From assembly GCA_944391515.1 (NCBI GenBank), contig CALXTW010000004.1, forward strand, positions 16,368 to 80,367: DNA of 64,000 bases, written 5' to 3'. Origin of the DNA: an uncultured Alphaproteobacteria bacterium. GTDB taxonomy: Bacteria > Pseudomonadota > Alphaproteobacteria > RF32 > CAG-239. Shown in pieces: positions 35,333-44,002 of this stretch (the stretch's first letter is position 1; every line of letters starts with the position of its first letter). The notes beneath the pieces were generated by a model, which was not told the DNA's origin, made no database searches, and worked only from the letters and a program-made list of their open reading frames with translations. A program made the translations under genes and the position numbers.

Positions 35333-35745
35333 GCTTCTATCTTCAATATATAATTTAATGCCGTTTCTAAGTCCTGATATTCTTCTAGCACCTCAAAATC
35401 GTCTTTGTCAATGATTTGATAAGTGTTCCATTTTTGATTATGTCCAAGCAAATCAAATTCATCAAAGCCTAAAAAGATAATGTCTTGTGACAAAGGGTGC
35501 GAGATTTGGAGGTTGAAACGACAAATATCATTGATTTGTGTATGTTGCTCAAAAATTCCTAATAGCCAAGCATCTTGATATTGAAGACCATTGCAAAAAT
35601 GCAGAAAATGAAGGTAATCACTCGGGATAGAGGCAATGTGGTGTTGTGCTAAAATTTGCGTGGCTTGTGAGATTAATGCTTGAGTAAGTGGTTCTCCTTT
35701 TGATGGATGAATTTTGTTTTTAATGCGTTTTAAAAGTGTAAGCAT
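35329..35745 (-). CDS. SMI1/KNR4 (SUKH)-family protein, probable immunity protein
   Basis: 138 aa from the ATG at 35745, which has AAGGA seven bases upstream and lies one base after the stop of the 1031-aa gene; a frame extension of 10 residues lacks a better site. SUKH features: IASIPSDYLHFLHFCNGLQY, then WLLGIFEQHTQIND, DIIFLGFDEFDLLGHN and a final helix. It is the second SUKH-like gene in the window, each located directly behind a protein with an HNH-like motif. Confidence 0.7.
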   Translation of the reverse strand: MLTLLKRIKNKIHPSKGEPLTQALISQATQILAQHHIASIPSDYLHFLHFCNGLQYQDAWLLGIFEQHTQINDICRFNLQISHPLSQDIIFLGFDEFDLLGHNQKWNTYQIIDKDDFEVLEEYQDLETALNYILKIEA

Positions 35746-35746
35746 T

Positions 35747-38700
35747 TTATCGTCCTTGGCGACTGCCGGTGACAATGTAAAATCTCATTTCCGGACTTAA
35801 GGTATCAAGTTGTCTTTGCTCGTCATTTAATTGCATCATTTTTTCAGTGTGTCTTTGGTAACGTTTGGTGCGCTCGTCTTGAGTATAATCATAAGAGAGT
35901 TGATCTTGCGGGTCAAGACCGCCAAAGAAGACAATATGCTGATTTTGGGGATAAATACGGCCAATGTAACGTTCCCAGTTATCAAACTTTTCGGTTTTAT
36001 CCATTCCGTGGAAAAAGCGAATATGGTAGGGATCATCAATGACAGCGCTTAAATTCTTAAAATAGTTGGCGGCTGCTAAGTTCGGAACATATAAAGCATC
36101 TTGTTTCAAAGATTCTTGGTCTTGAAGAATTTGAGAAACCGGAATGTCTTCCTCAAAACTATCTTGTACTGCTTTAATGTGGTGTACGGAAATTGTTGTT
36201 TTTATTGTGTTTCCATCATTAAATTGCAGTGCTAAATTGTCGTTTTCAAATAGCATTTTAATGTTTTGTGATAAGGATTGTATTGATAATTGTTTTTGGA
36301 TGTTTTCAATATTTTCAGACCCGATTTTTTCTGCTTCTAGATATTGGATAAAATCATCTTGATTTTGGGTGATATATTGTAATCCCCAATAAGAAACATC
36401 GCCTTTGTTTTGTGAAGTTTCTAATTTTTGGGTTATATTGGAGATATAATTTTCAATGTTTTGCGGTTCTTTGATAAAAGTTGTAAATTCATCTTGGTGA
36501 TGTAAAATGAAATTTTTGGAAATTTGCAAAATATCTTTATTGGCTGTATTTTCCATTAAATCGGAGATAATATCCTGACTATAATCTTGGGCGTCGCTAC
36601 TATTATAGAGATCGTTATTAAACAGTGGTTTGTTATTTAAAATAAATTTATGGGCTATTGCCATTGTGGTTGAGGTGATGCCTTGTTGGGTAATCTTTTT
36701 TAATATGATATCGGCCTCATTTTCTTTGGCTTGAATATGTTGTTGAACAAGTGAATTTCGATAAATATAGCCATTGCGACGAATAAATTGTTCCAATAAA
36801 TTACGCATTGAGCCAATGGTTTCTTTATTGGGGGATTTGTTAAATTCTTGAGGGTTAAGAAAATTTCCCTGATTAAATATTATTTGAATCTCTTGAGGGG
36901 GTAATTTAAGCCCTTTCCCTTGGCAAAATTCGCTGAAAATATCAAGACGCTCTTTGATAAAAGTTGATACTTCTTTGAAATCATTTTCAGAAAGACCATT
37001 TTCCATAATGTTTTTATGTTTTTGTTCGGCATCTTTTTGGTGTTGACGGACTCTGAAATTGGAATACCAATAGCGGAAAACGGTTTGATTGCGCCTAATA
37101 AATTGTTGGGCAAAATTTTTGATGTAAGGCGGCATATTTTGCGTCTTGATGGTAAAATTTGTAATATCGGCGTATTGCTCGTTGAGCTCTTGGTAGGTCA
37201 ATATATTGTTTTGCTTGAAAAAATCACTGTATTCTTTGCGGTGCTGTAAAATATATTCTTTTACTGAGGCAAAGTTTTCACGTGTGATACCTTCTTTTTG
37301 AAGTTGTTGACTTAAAGGTGAAGGCTCTTTGCTTAAAATAAAATTATATAGACTCTCTCTGATATATTCGGGAACAAGTGGTGGTTTTAAGCAGTTGGTG
37401 GCGTATTTGATATAATTTTCATCACGATTTTCAGCGATTAAAAAATTTTGAAATTTTTCTAAGTTTTGTTTGGCGTATGCGTTAATTAAGTTTTCCAGTT
37501 TGCCTCTGGGAGGTTTGTTTTTTATTCTTTCTTTCATAACCTCGTATTCTCTTTCCGAGAAGTTATTCTGGATGATGAATTTTTTAAATTCGTCAGGCGA
37601 GGATAAGACAAAGCTTCTGATGTTTTCTTTTAAGTAAAAAGGAATTTCTTTGTCGTTTAATACTTCAAAGGTGGCATTTAGTAGGTGACTGGTAATATAT
37701 TTTCTTTTGAGATAGTTTTGAAATTGGGCGTCATTTTCTTGTATGAAATTTTTCATTTCATCTGTGAGAGGTGCATTGGGATTGTTTAGTCTTTCTAATA
37801 TACCTGTAACATGGTTGCCGTTATGTATTTCTTGTTGCGTAAAAAAGATGAAGTTTTGTTTATGGTTATGCAAATATTCAAAAATGTAATCTTGCATGTT
37901 ATCTTTTAACTCAATATTTGCGGTAACTCCTTTTCTTTGAGCTGATTTGATGAGCGCTTCAGTATAGCGTTCATCATAATTATGGCGTTTGAAGTAATCT
38001 CTGAACCAATCGGCATTTTTTCTAAATAGGTCTTTGATAAAGGCCTGACGTGCGCCTAAGAAAATTCTGACACTTTCGCCTTCTTGAGTTTCGGGCTTTT
38101 GGTAATAATTATATAATATATCGGAATAGTCATAGACATTTAGGTAAGGTAAGATTTGAGGGGCGAGCCCTTGTTTGGCCATTTGGATGCGAACTTTGTT
38201 TTCAATGGTGTGAAAGCGTGGAAAAGTGCGCATTAACCGCCATGTCGGAGAAGTGCTTAAATCATAGTCTTGCGGAGAGTATTTAATCTTCTCTTGTGGT
38301 GGAAATGGGGGGAGCGCAATGTTATTATTGGAAGAATTCTTGGCTTTCTTTTTTTCTTTGCGACTTAGTTCTTCTGCAAAAATGGTAGAGTTTTGGGTGT
38401 AAGCTTCACTTTTTTGGTCCGGACGCGGTTTGTTGACCGTACCATAAAAGTCAATTCGGATTAAGTGTTTTTCAGGGCGGCTTAAGGCGTAGTGCTTTTT
38501 TTCAATGTAAATTAAGCCCCATTGTTTGAATTTTTGGATGAGAAGCTGTTTGTAGATGTCTTTGTTTTTATAGCGGAGTTCTTTGGAGACATCTCGATCG
38601 CCGTTATAGTATTTATCAAGCAAATCCAGAAGTTCTTTTTCGGCGCTTTGGGCGTCTTCTTTATCTTGGGTTTGCTCAAGATGTTGGATAATCGGGGTCG

Positions 38701-38842
38701 GGTCTTTTAATTCTGTATTGGTGATAACGGGAAGAGCTGGACGAAATGCGTCCATTATTTTTTCCGCAGGAGTTTGTGCTTCATCTACGAGGTAGTCAGA
38801 AGCATCTTTTAATGGGTTATAGCGCTTTTTTTTAGACCCCAT
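35747..38842 (-). CDS. Large repeat protein with C-terminal HNH-like motif, putative toxin
   Basis: 1031 aa with no signal peptide or membrane helix. A basic, disordered N-terminus (1-75) and a small domain (85-135) are followed by a loose array of about 60-65-residue modules (about 265-865), each with a helix ending in FI, then N/H-x(3)-F-x-x-F/Y-L (for example FIQENDAQFQNYLKR, FVLSSPDEFKKFI, YILQHRKEYSDFF). At 886 begins VHHIKAV, followed by Asn930 (NYFKN) and His940/His945 (DDPYHIRFFHG), the order of an HNH/ββα-metal nuclease. The tail ends in SRQGR. It shares an operon with the SUKH gene behind it. No named family recognised. Confidence 0.55.
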   Translation of the reverse strand: MGSKKKRYNPLKDASDYLVDEAQTPAEKIMDAFRPALPVITNTELKDPTPIIQHLEQTQDKEDAQSAEKELLDLLDKYYNGDRDVSKELRYKNKDIYKQLLIQKFKQWGLIYIEKKHYALSRPEKHLIRIDFYGTVNKPRPDQKSEAYTQNSTIFAEELSRKEKKKAKNSSNNNIALPPFPPQEKIKYSPQDYDLSTSPTWRLMRTFPRFHTIENKVRIQMAKQGLAPQILPYLNVYDYSDILYNYYQKPETQEGESVRIFLGARQAFIKDLFRKNADWFRDYFKRHNYDERYTEALIKSAQRKGVTANIELKDNMQDYIFEYLHNHKQNFIFFTQQEIHNGNHVTGILERLNNPNAPLTDEMKNFIQENDAQFQNYLKRKYITSHLLNATFEVLNDKEIPFYLKENIRSFVLSSPDEFKKFIIQNNFSEREYEVMKERIKNKPPRGKLENLINAYAKQNLEKFQNFLIAENRDENYIKYATNCLKPPLVPEYIRESLYNFILSKEPSPLSQQLQKEGITRENFASVKEYILQHRKEYSDFFKQNNILTYQELNEQYADITNFTIKTQNMPPYIKNFAQQFIRRNQTVFRYWYSNFRVRQHQKDAEQKHKNIMENGLSENDFKEVSTFIKERLDIFSEFCQGKGLKLPPQEIQIIFNQGNFLNPQEFNKSPNKETIGSMRNLLEQFIRRNGYIYRNSLVQQHIQAKENEADIILKKITQQGITSTTMAIAHKFILNNKPLFNNDLYNSSDAQDYSQDIISDLMENTANKDILQISKNFILHHQDEFTTFIKEPQNIENYISNITQKLETSQNKGDVSYWGLQYITQNQDDFIQYLEAEKIGSENIENIQKQLSIQSLSQNIKMLFENDNLALQFNDGNTIKTTISVHHIKAVQDSFEEDIPVSQILQDQESLKQDALYVPNLAAANYFKNLSAVIDDPYHIRFFHGMDKTEKFDNWERYIGRIYPQNQHIVFFGGLDPQDQLSYDYTQDERTKRYQRHTEKMMQLNDEQRQLDTLSPEMRFYIVTGSRQGR

Positions 38843-38969
38843 CCATTTCTCCTAAATACTTTTTGTCTAAAATATACACTATTTTTATAAAAAATCCAGC
38901 TCTAATTAGGGGTTTATTATTAATTTGTGATTATATTATGTTTATTCTGTATTTTGAGGAGGAAATTTT

Positions 38970-40397
38970 ATGATAGAGTTTGCCTTTAGAGATGAAAAAA
39001 TGGAAGAAAATTGTCCAAAAGTTGTGGTGCTTAGCGAGCATTGGCAAAAAGATATTGAACGACTCGGAAAAGAATATAAAAAAATTCAAGATATTTGGTC
39101 GAAAAATGAGGAAATTTTAACGCCAATCTTAAATAGAAAACAAGCGGCTCAAATTTTGGTTGATGGTGAGATTTTTATTGTTTTGGTTATAAAAGATAAA
39201 AATTATAAAAGAATCGGGCAGAAAATTTATGACAAAATCGCTGATTTTCAAAAGGTGAGTTTGATTATTGCGCCACAGTGCAAATTGGAGGTTGAAAATT
39301 TGGCATTGGCTTTGGAATATGCGGCTTATAGTTTCGATAAATATAAAACGACCAAAAAAAGTGAAGAATTTGCTCAATTGGAAACTATTTTCTTTCCTCA
39401 ATTTGAACAATCGCAGAATTGGAAAAAAGTTGTTGCGTTGACGAACGGGGTGCGTTATGCGCGAGATTTAGGGAATGAACCAGCCAATGTTTTGACGCCG
39501 GAAGTGTTGGCACTTGATATTAAGCGTTTGGAGTATTTGGATATTCGCGTTGATTTGTTTGATATGGACTTTATTAAAAAAAATAAAATGGGGTTAATTG
39601 AGGCGGTTGCCAAAGGTTCATCTAATAAATCGTATTTGGTGGTGATGCAATATGTGAGTAACCCGAAACAAAAGACATGGAATTTGGGTTTGGTCGGAAA
39701 AGGCGTGACCTATGACAGCGGTGGGATATCCTTAAAATTGGATAATCAGCAAGTCGGTGAAAAGAAAGATATGTGCGGGGCTGCTGCCGTGATTGCTGCA
39801 ATGAAAGTGGCAGCTTTGCAAAAATTGCCCATAAATTTGATTGCGGTCTTGCCTTTGATTGAAAATATGCCTGCAGGAAATGCTTATAAACCAGATGATA
39901 TTTTAACGTCAATGTCTTCAAAAACCGTGGAAATTATTGATACTGATGCAGAAGGACGCTTGATTTTGGCAGACGCTTTGTGGTTTTTGCAAGAAAAGTT
40001 CGGTGCGAAAAAAATTATTGATGTGGCAACGCTGACAGGTTCAACTGCTTATATTTTTGCCGGCTTGTATGCTGCATTACTTGGTAATGACGAAACCTTG
40101 ATAAAAACAGTTAAAAAAGCAGCCGAAATAGCAAATGAAAAAGTTTGGGAGTTGCCAATAGATGAAGATATTGCCAGACGTTTGAAGTCTGAAGTAGCTG
40201 ATTTAAAACAATTAGGAAAAAAAGAGGCAGATTCTACTCAAGCCGCTTGCTTTTTGCAGAATTTTATTAAAGAAGGGACTGCTTGGGCGCATTTGGATAT
40301 TGCCGGTTGCGAGGCTGATGAAAATGGTAATGCAAGCGGTTTTGGTGTGGCTTTATTAACAGAGGTTATTAATTTACTGATGGAGAAAAGTAAATGA
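38970..40397 (+). CDS. pepA: Leucyl aminopeptidase (M17)
   Basis: Cytosolic two-metal aminopeptidase of 475 aa. The active-site sequences VGKGVTYDSGGISLKL, CGAAAVIAAM, NMPAGNAYKPDDIL and the NTDAEGRL-like IDTDAEGRLILADAL are all present. AGGAGG lies seven bases before the ATG. The next gene overlaps it by 4 bp. Confidence 0.93.
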   Translation: MIEFAFRDEKMEENCPKVVVLSEHWQKDIERLGKEYKKIQDIWSKNEEILTPILNRKQAAQILVDGEIFIVLVIKDKNYKRIGQKIYDKIADFQKVSLIIAPQCKLEVENLALALEYAAYSFDKYKTTKKSEEFAQLETIFFPQFEQSQNWKKVVALTNGVRYARDLGNEPANVLTPEVLALDIKRLEYLDIRVDLFDMDFIKKNKMGLIEAVAKGSSNKSYLVVMQYVSNPKQKTWNLGLVGKGVTYDSGGISLKLDNQQVGEKKDMCGAAAVIAAMKVAALQKLPINLIAVLPLIENMPAGNAYKPDDILTSMSSKTVEIIDTDAEGRLILADALWFLQEKFGAKKIIDVATLTGSTAYIFAGLYAALLGNDETLIKTVKKAAEIANEKVWELPIDEDIARRLKSEVADLKQLGKKEADSTQAACFLQNFIKEGTAWAHLDIAGCEADENGNASGFGVALLTEVINLLMEKSK

Positions 40398-41518
40398 GAA
40401 AAGATGAGAGATTATATAAATTAGCTGAAAACGTGCTGAAACACTCAGTTAAACTGAAAAAAGGCGAAAAAATTTATATTGAGGCCTTTGGGAACTCGGT
40501 GTTGGATTTGTTTGAAATTTTTATTCAAACCGCAACCCAAATGGGAGCAGTGCCGTTTTATTTTTATAATGATGAACATTTGTTGAAATCGGTTATTGCC
40601 AATGCATCGCCCAAACAGATGGAGAGTTTTGGCGAGGTGTATCGTCGGCAGATGGCTGAAAGTGATGTTTATATTGCAATCAGAGGTTTTGATGATATTT
40701 TTGCTTTAGCGGATGTTCCTGAAAAACAGATGGCTCTTTATATGAAACATTATTTTAATCCGGTTCATCGGTCAACTCGTATTCCTCATACCCGTTGGTG
40801 CGTGATGCGTTATCCAAACCCGTCTATGGCCGCTTTGGCGAAAATGTCGTTGCAATCTTTTGAAGATTTTTATTTTGATGCTTGCTTGGTGGATTATAAT
40901 AAAATGTCAAAAGCGATGGATCCTTTGCAAAAATTGATGGCTAAAACAGATAAAGTGAAGATTATTGCTCCCGATACGCATTTGGAATTTTCAATTAAAG
41001 GGATTCCTGCGGTGAAAAGTTGCGGGGAGTGCAATATTCCAGATGGTGAGGTTTATACCGCGCCGGTGAAAAATTCAATTAACGGTGTGGTTCAATTTAA
41101 TACCGATACGGTATTTAATGGTGTTTTTTGCTCCAACATTCGCTTAGAATTTAAGGACGGAAAAATCATCAAAGCTACGTCTTTGACCAATAACGATAAA
41201 TTGCAAGAAATTTTAAATACCGATGATGGGGCAAAATATATGGGCGAATTCGCTCTGGGGCTTAATCCTGGAATTACGCATCCGATTTTGGATATTTTGT
41301 TTGATGAAAAAATCGGCGGTTCTTTCCATATGGCAATCGGAAATTCATATGATGTTGCGCCAAACGGAAATACTTCAGCCGTACATTGGGATTTGATTCA
41401 AATGCAGGATAAGGCTCATGGCGGTGGTGAAATTTATTTTGATGATGCCCTTATCCGAAAAGATGGTGAATTTGTACTTGATGTGCTTAAAGCCTTAAAT
41501 CCCAAAAATTTAAAATAA
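40394..41518 (+). CDS. Aminopeptidase, M29 family (AmpS/PepS type)
   Basis: 374 aa. YKLAENVLKHSVKLKKGEK, the acidic metal-site context GGSFHMAIGNSYDVAP and the closing VHWDLIQMQDKAHGGGEIYFD are family hallmarks. It is coupled to pepA by an ATGA overlap, forming a two-gene peptide-degradation operon closed by a strong terminator. Confidence 0.87.
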   Translation: MRKDERLYKLAENVLKHSVKLKKGEKIYIEAFGNSVLDLFEIFIQTATQMGAVPFYFYNDEHLLKSVIANASPKQMESFGEVYRRQMAESDVYIAIRGFDDIFALADVPEKQMALYMKHYFNPVHRSTRIPHTRWCVMRYPNPSMAALAKMSLQSFEDFYFDACLVDYNKMSKAMDPLQKLMAKTDKVKIIAPDTHLEFSIKGIPAVKSCGECNIPDGEVYTAPVKNSINGVVQFNTDTVFNGVFCSNIRLEFKDGKIIKATSLTNNDKLQEILNTDDGAKYMGEFALGLNPGITHPILDILFDEKIGGSFHMAIGNSYDVAPNGNTSAVHWDLIQMQDKAHGGGEIYFDDALIRKDGEFVLDVLKALNPKNLK

Positions 41519-41545
41519 AAAAGGAGAGAAGTTTCTCTCCTTTTT
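41519..41545. terminator. Bidirectional terminator between convergent genes
   Basis: AAAAGGAGAGAA / TTCTCTCCTTTTT with a 2-3 nt loop immediately after the M29 gene; its right edge touches the end of the facing gene. Confidence 0.88.
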
Positions 41546-42242
41546 AGATAGCATTTTTGGTGCAAAGCTTCATGTAAGGGTTATGAAATACTTTTGAAAA
41601 ATACCATCCGGTTTTAGGGTCAAAATCGACACGGTATTTTTCGTTAAAATGGTAGAAAGTATCTCCTACTCCTAAAAAATCCCATGAGGCTTGGTGTGGG
41701 TCAAATCCTCTGTGGATGAGTACATCTTCCAGAAATGTCGGATGTATGCTGGCTGTGTTGTTGGGTTTGGTCACAAACCAACTGGTGAACGATGGAGTTA
41801 AGTCAAAATTTGAGATGTAAACATTTGCCAAAGTGATTTCTTCAAAAGGTTCCTTCATTAGGTTGAGAAGTGCTTTGATATCTGTTTCATCTGAAAAAAC
41901 GGCTAATTCCCGGATGCTTAATCCTAAAAGCTCATCTTGGCATAATAGATAATTATGCCGACAGCGGTGTACATAATTTCCAACAGTTTCTTCACGAAAG
42001 AAGGCTAACTCTCCTTTTATGGGGTTTTTTCTTTCAAACGCCCAAAGAGGTAGTGTTGAACCTTGAGGCGTTTGTAATACCCAGAGTAAGTCCTTTTCCA
42101 TCTGATTGGTAATACCTACCCCAAAAACTAGTTCTCCGGAGAGAAGTTGCTCATCAAAAAAGTTTTGAGCATCTTGTCTCGTCGGGTACAAGCATTCCGC
42201 ACCTACCGGAATGGTTGTCTCTAAAAAGCTCATCTTTTCCAT
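41544..42242 (-). CDS. Unrecognised soluble protein, 232 aa
   Basis: No signal peptide or membrane helix. The protein has an alpha-beta look: TRQDAQNFFDEQLLSGELVF, then ELAFFREETVGNYVHRCRHN, and a C-terminal stretch SWDFLGVGDTFYHFNEKYRV that is Phe/Tyr/His rich. Start at 42242 or at the Met three codons later (preceded by GGAAAAG); the choice is open. No family is recognised. It is separated from the upstream gene by a terminator, so it is probably transcribed alone. Confidence 0.55.
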   Translation of the reverse strand: MEKMSFLETTIPVGAECLYPTRQDAQNFFDEQLLSGELVFGVGITNQMEKDLLWVLQTPQGSTLPLWAFERKNPIKGELAFFREETVGNYVHRCRHNYLLCQDELLGLSIRELAVFSDETDIKALLNLMKEPFEEITLANVYISNFDLTPSFTSWFVTKPNNTASIHPTFLEDVLIHRGFDPHQASWDFLGVGDTFYHFNEKYRVDFDPKTGWYFSKVFHNPYMKLCTKNAI

Positions 42243-42320
42243 AAGGCGTATATTTGAAGTGAATAATTTCTAAATTAATATCTGCTCTTTTGTAGAATAA
42301 ATATACTTTTTTAAATGTGC

Positions 42321-42351
42321 AATAAAAAAGGGAGTCACTACTCCCTTTTTT
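42321..42351 (-). terminator. Terminator downstream of the 165-aa gene
   Basis: AAAAAAGGGAG-TCACTA-CTCCCTTTTTT located between two minus-strand genes, 20 bases after the stop of the upstream one. Confidence 0.85.
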
Positions 42352-42370
42352 GTCATCTCTAATCAGAAAA

Positions 42371-42868
42371 TTATAAACTTTGTCCTTCGTGTTGTTTATA
42401 AAATCTGGTAATGGCGTATCCTTTATAATCTCCATTGTCAATTTGATTGGCAATATTGCGAATCTTGATTTGGCGAGCAATTGCTCTGGAATCTTCTGAC
42501 GTGTAGGTGTTATAAAAAGCTTTATGCTCATTCATGATATCGCGAATGCCGCGGCGATATTTTAAGGCTTCATCGCTGTAGGCGTAAAATGTGCAAAATT
42601 TTTGGAAAACGTAAGCCATACGAGCATCTTTTTCTTCTGCTGACATGCCTTTGGTTTCTGCTTGTCCTCGTTTGGAGAATTTATAGCCCTCAGTTTGGAG
42701 CATAGCTTTTTCCATAATGGCACGTTTGGCGGCGCCATCGTGACTACGGAATTTTTTGCTGCTTTGTTCAGCGGTTCTTAAATATTTTTGGTTGGGTAAA
42801 TTTTTGAAATATTCCAGATTGTTAAGGTCTTCTGCCGGAATATTTGATTGAGATTTTTGTTCTGTCAT
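42371..42868 (-). CDS. Unrecognised small helical protein, 165 aa
   Basis: Highly charged and mostly helical: KKFRSHDGAAKRAIMEKAML, AEEKDARMAYVFQKFCTFYA, ALKYRRGIRDIMNEHKAFYN. No signal, membrane segment or known motif. Has its own terminator downstream. May belong with the accessory proteins on either side; no function can be assigned. Confidence 0.55.
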   Translation of the reverse strand: MTEQKSQSNIPAEDLNNLEYFKNLPNQKYLRTAEQSSKKFRSHDGAAKRAIMEKAMLQTEGYKFSKRGQAETKGMSAEEKDARMAYVFQKFCTFYAYSDEALKYRRGIRDIMNEHKAFYNTYTSEDSRAIARQIKIRNIANQIDNGDYKGYAITRFYKQHEGQSL

Positions 42869-42967
42869 CTTTTTTTCCTAAATTTTGTATATTTAATGTG
42901 TCCATTTTCATCTTTAAAGAAATTTTTTCATAAAAATTTTAAAGTAATCCACAGAAATTTACCTATA

Positions 42968-43783
42968 TCACCTGTTTCTCTTTTGTTTTTGTAGCATTTG
43001 TATCGGAAGATTCATTCCTTTGGGTTGTGAAAGAGAGGAATTTTGTTCGAGAGTATTAGATTCTTTTTTAGCTAATGCCATATCTTTTGCCTGTGGCATG
43101 GATTCTTTTTGGGAATTTTCAAATCGCTTTTTTCTTTTTGGAGTTAAGCTATCTTGTTTGTCGTTATCTTTATCATCAGTATTAGCTTCCGGAATATGAG
43201 ATGTTAATCTCTGCCATTCTTTCAGTGTGTGATTGGCGGAAAGGAATTCTTTTTTTAGTCTTGTCCAAAAAGATGTAGATTTCGGAAGATCTCCCGCAGG
43301 TGCAATACCACTCATTATACATTCTTTGGCAAAAATCCCCGTTATTCTGTCATCTTTTTTACCATTAGGAGCTTTGATGTTTAATTGTTTTGCTCCGCTG
43401 GCTTTAAACTTTTGTACGATTTTTTTAAATACTTCTTCAGGAGGTGCTGGTGGAAGTGTGTTACCTTTATTATCTTTGGCTATGGCATTACCTTCTTTAT
43501 CAAATTGTACTTGAAAACTGGTTAGTTCTTTTTTGTTGGTATGTTGAGAGGGGGATTTATCGTCTTTTTGAACAGTATAATTTTGATTATTTTGGTTCTT
43601 TGTGTCTTTTTGAGGAGGAACAAATTCGAATTTTGAAATATTACCATATTCGTGGTAGTGCTTTAATGCTTGATTTGTATATTCTTGCTTTAGGTCAGGT
43701 GCAAGCTTTGCCTTTCGAAATTCGAGGTTTATTTTTTTTAAAATGTAATTTTCTTCTTCGGGGGTGTTGTTTGAATTTTCCAT
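42968..43783 (-). CDS. Hydrophilic protein with an LPD7-like segment
   Basis: 271 aa. The N-terminus is helical (EEENYILKKINLEFRKAKLA), followed by an Asn/Gln/Lys-rich linker. The middle, EVFKKIVQKFKASGAKQLNI to DDRITGIFAKECIMSGIAPA, resembles the LPD7 domain (found in relaxases and large polyvalent proteins), where a Lys/Ala-rich helix is followed by a GI.P turn. The C-terminal 80 residues are disordered and basic (TPKRKKRFENSQKES). The resemblance is by eye and short. GGAGG precedes the ATG. Confidence 0.5.
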   Translation of the reverse strand: MENSNNTPEEENYILKKINLEFRKAKLAPDLKQEYTNQALKHYHEYGNISKFEFVPPQKDTKNQNNQNYTVQKDDKSPSQHTNKKELTSFQVQFDKEGNAIAKDNKGNTLPPAPPEEVFKKIVQKFKASGAKQLNIKAPNGKKDDRITGIFAKECIMSGIAPAGDLPKSTSFWTRLKKEFLSANHTLKEWQRLTSHIPEANTDDKDNDKQDSLTPKRKKRFENSQKESMPQAKDMALAKKESNTLEQNSSLSQPKGMNLPIQMLQKQKRNR

Positions 43784-43947
43784 ATGAAACCTCCATTATT
43801 TTATATGAAAAATTTTAGCAAAAAAAATGATGAATGTAAAGTTTCATTTGTCTAATTTTTGTCTTGATTAGTTGTTTTTTTTGTGGTAGGAGTCTTGCTT
43901 AGTGATTAATTATGATGGGTATTATTAAAATTTTTTCAAAGTTTAAC

Positions 43948-43977
43948 TTTGAGATGTTTTCTTGTACCTATCTTTTG
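43948..43977 (+). promoter_or_regulatory. Bacteroidetes-type promoter candidate
   Basis: TTTG, 17 bases, then TATCTTTTG: close to the Bacteroidetes sigma-ABfr consensus TTTG-N(17-23)-TAnnTTTG, with one extra T. The following gene starts 26 bases after it and has no SD. Confidence 0.4.
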
Positions 43978-44002
43978 TTTTACTTTTTAAATTCATTTTT
44001 TT

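Noticed and set aside
42154..42531. 125-aa frame on the minus strand between two genes
   Set aside because: Overlaps both neighbours' coding regions and the terminator; composition is not protein-like.
43801..43947. Additional genes between 43.8 and 44.0 kb
   Set aside because: No open frame with start and coding character; only promoter-like sequence near the end.
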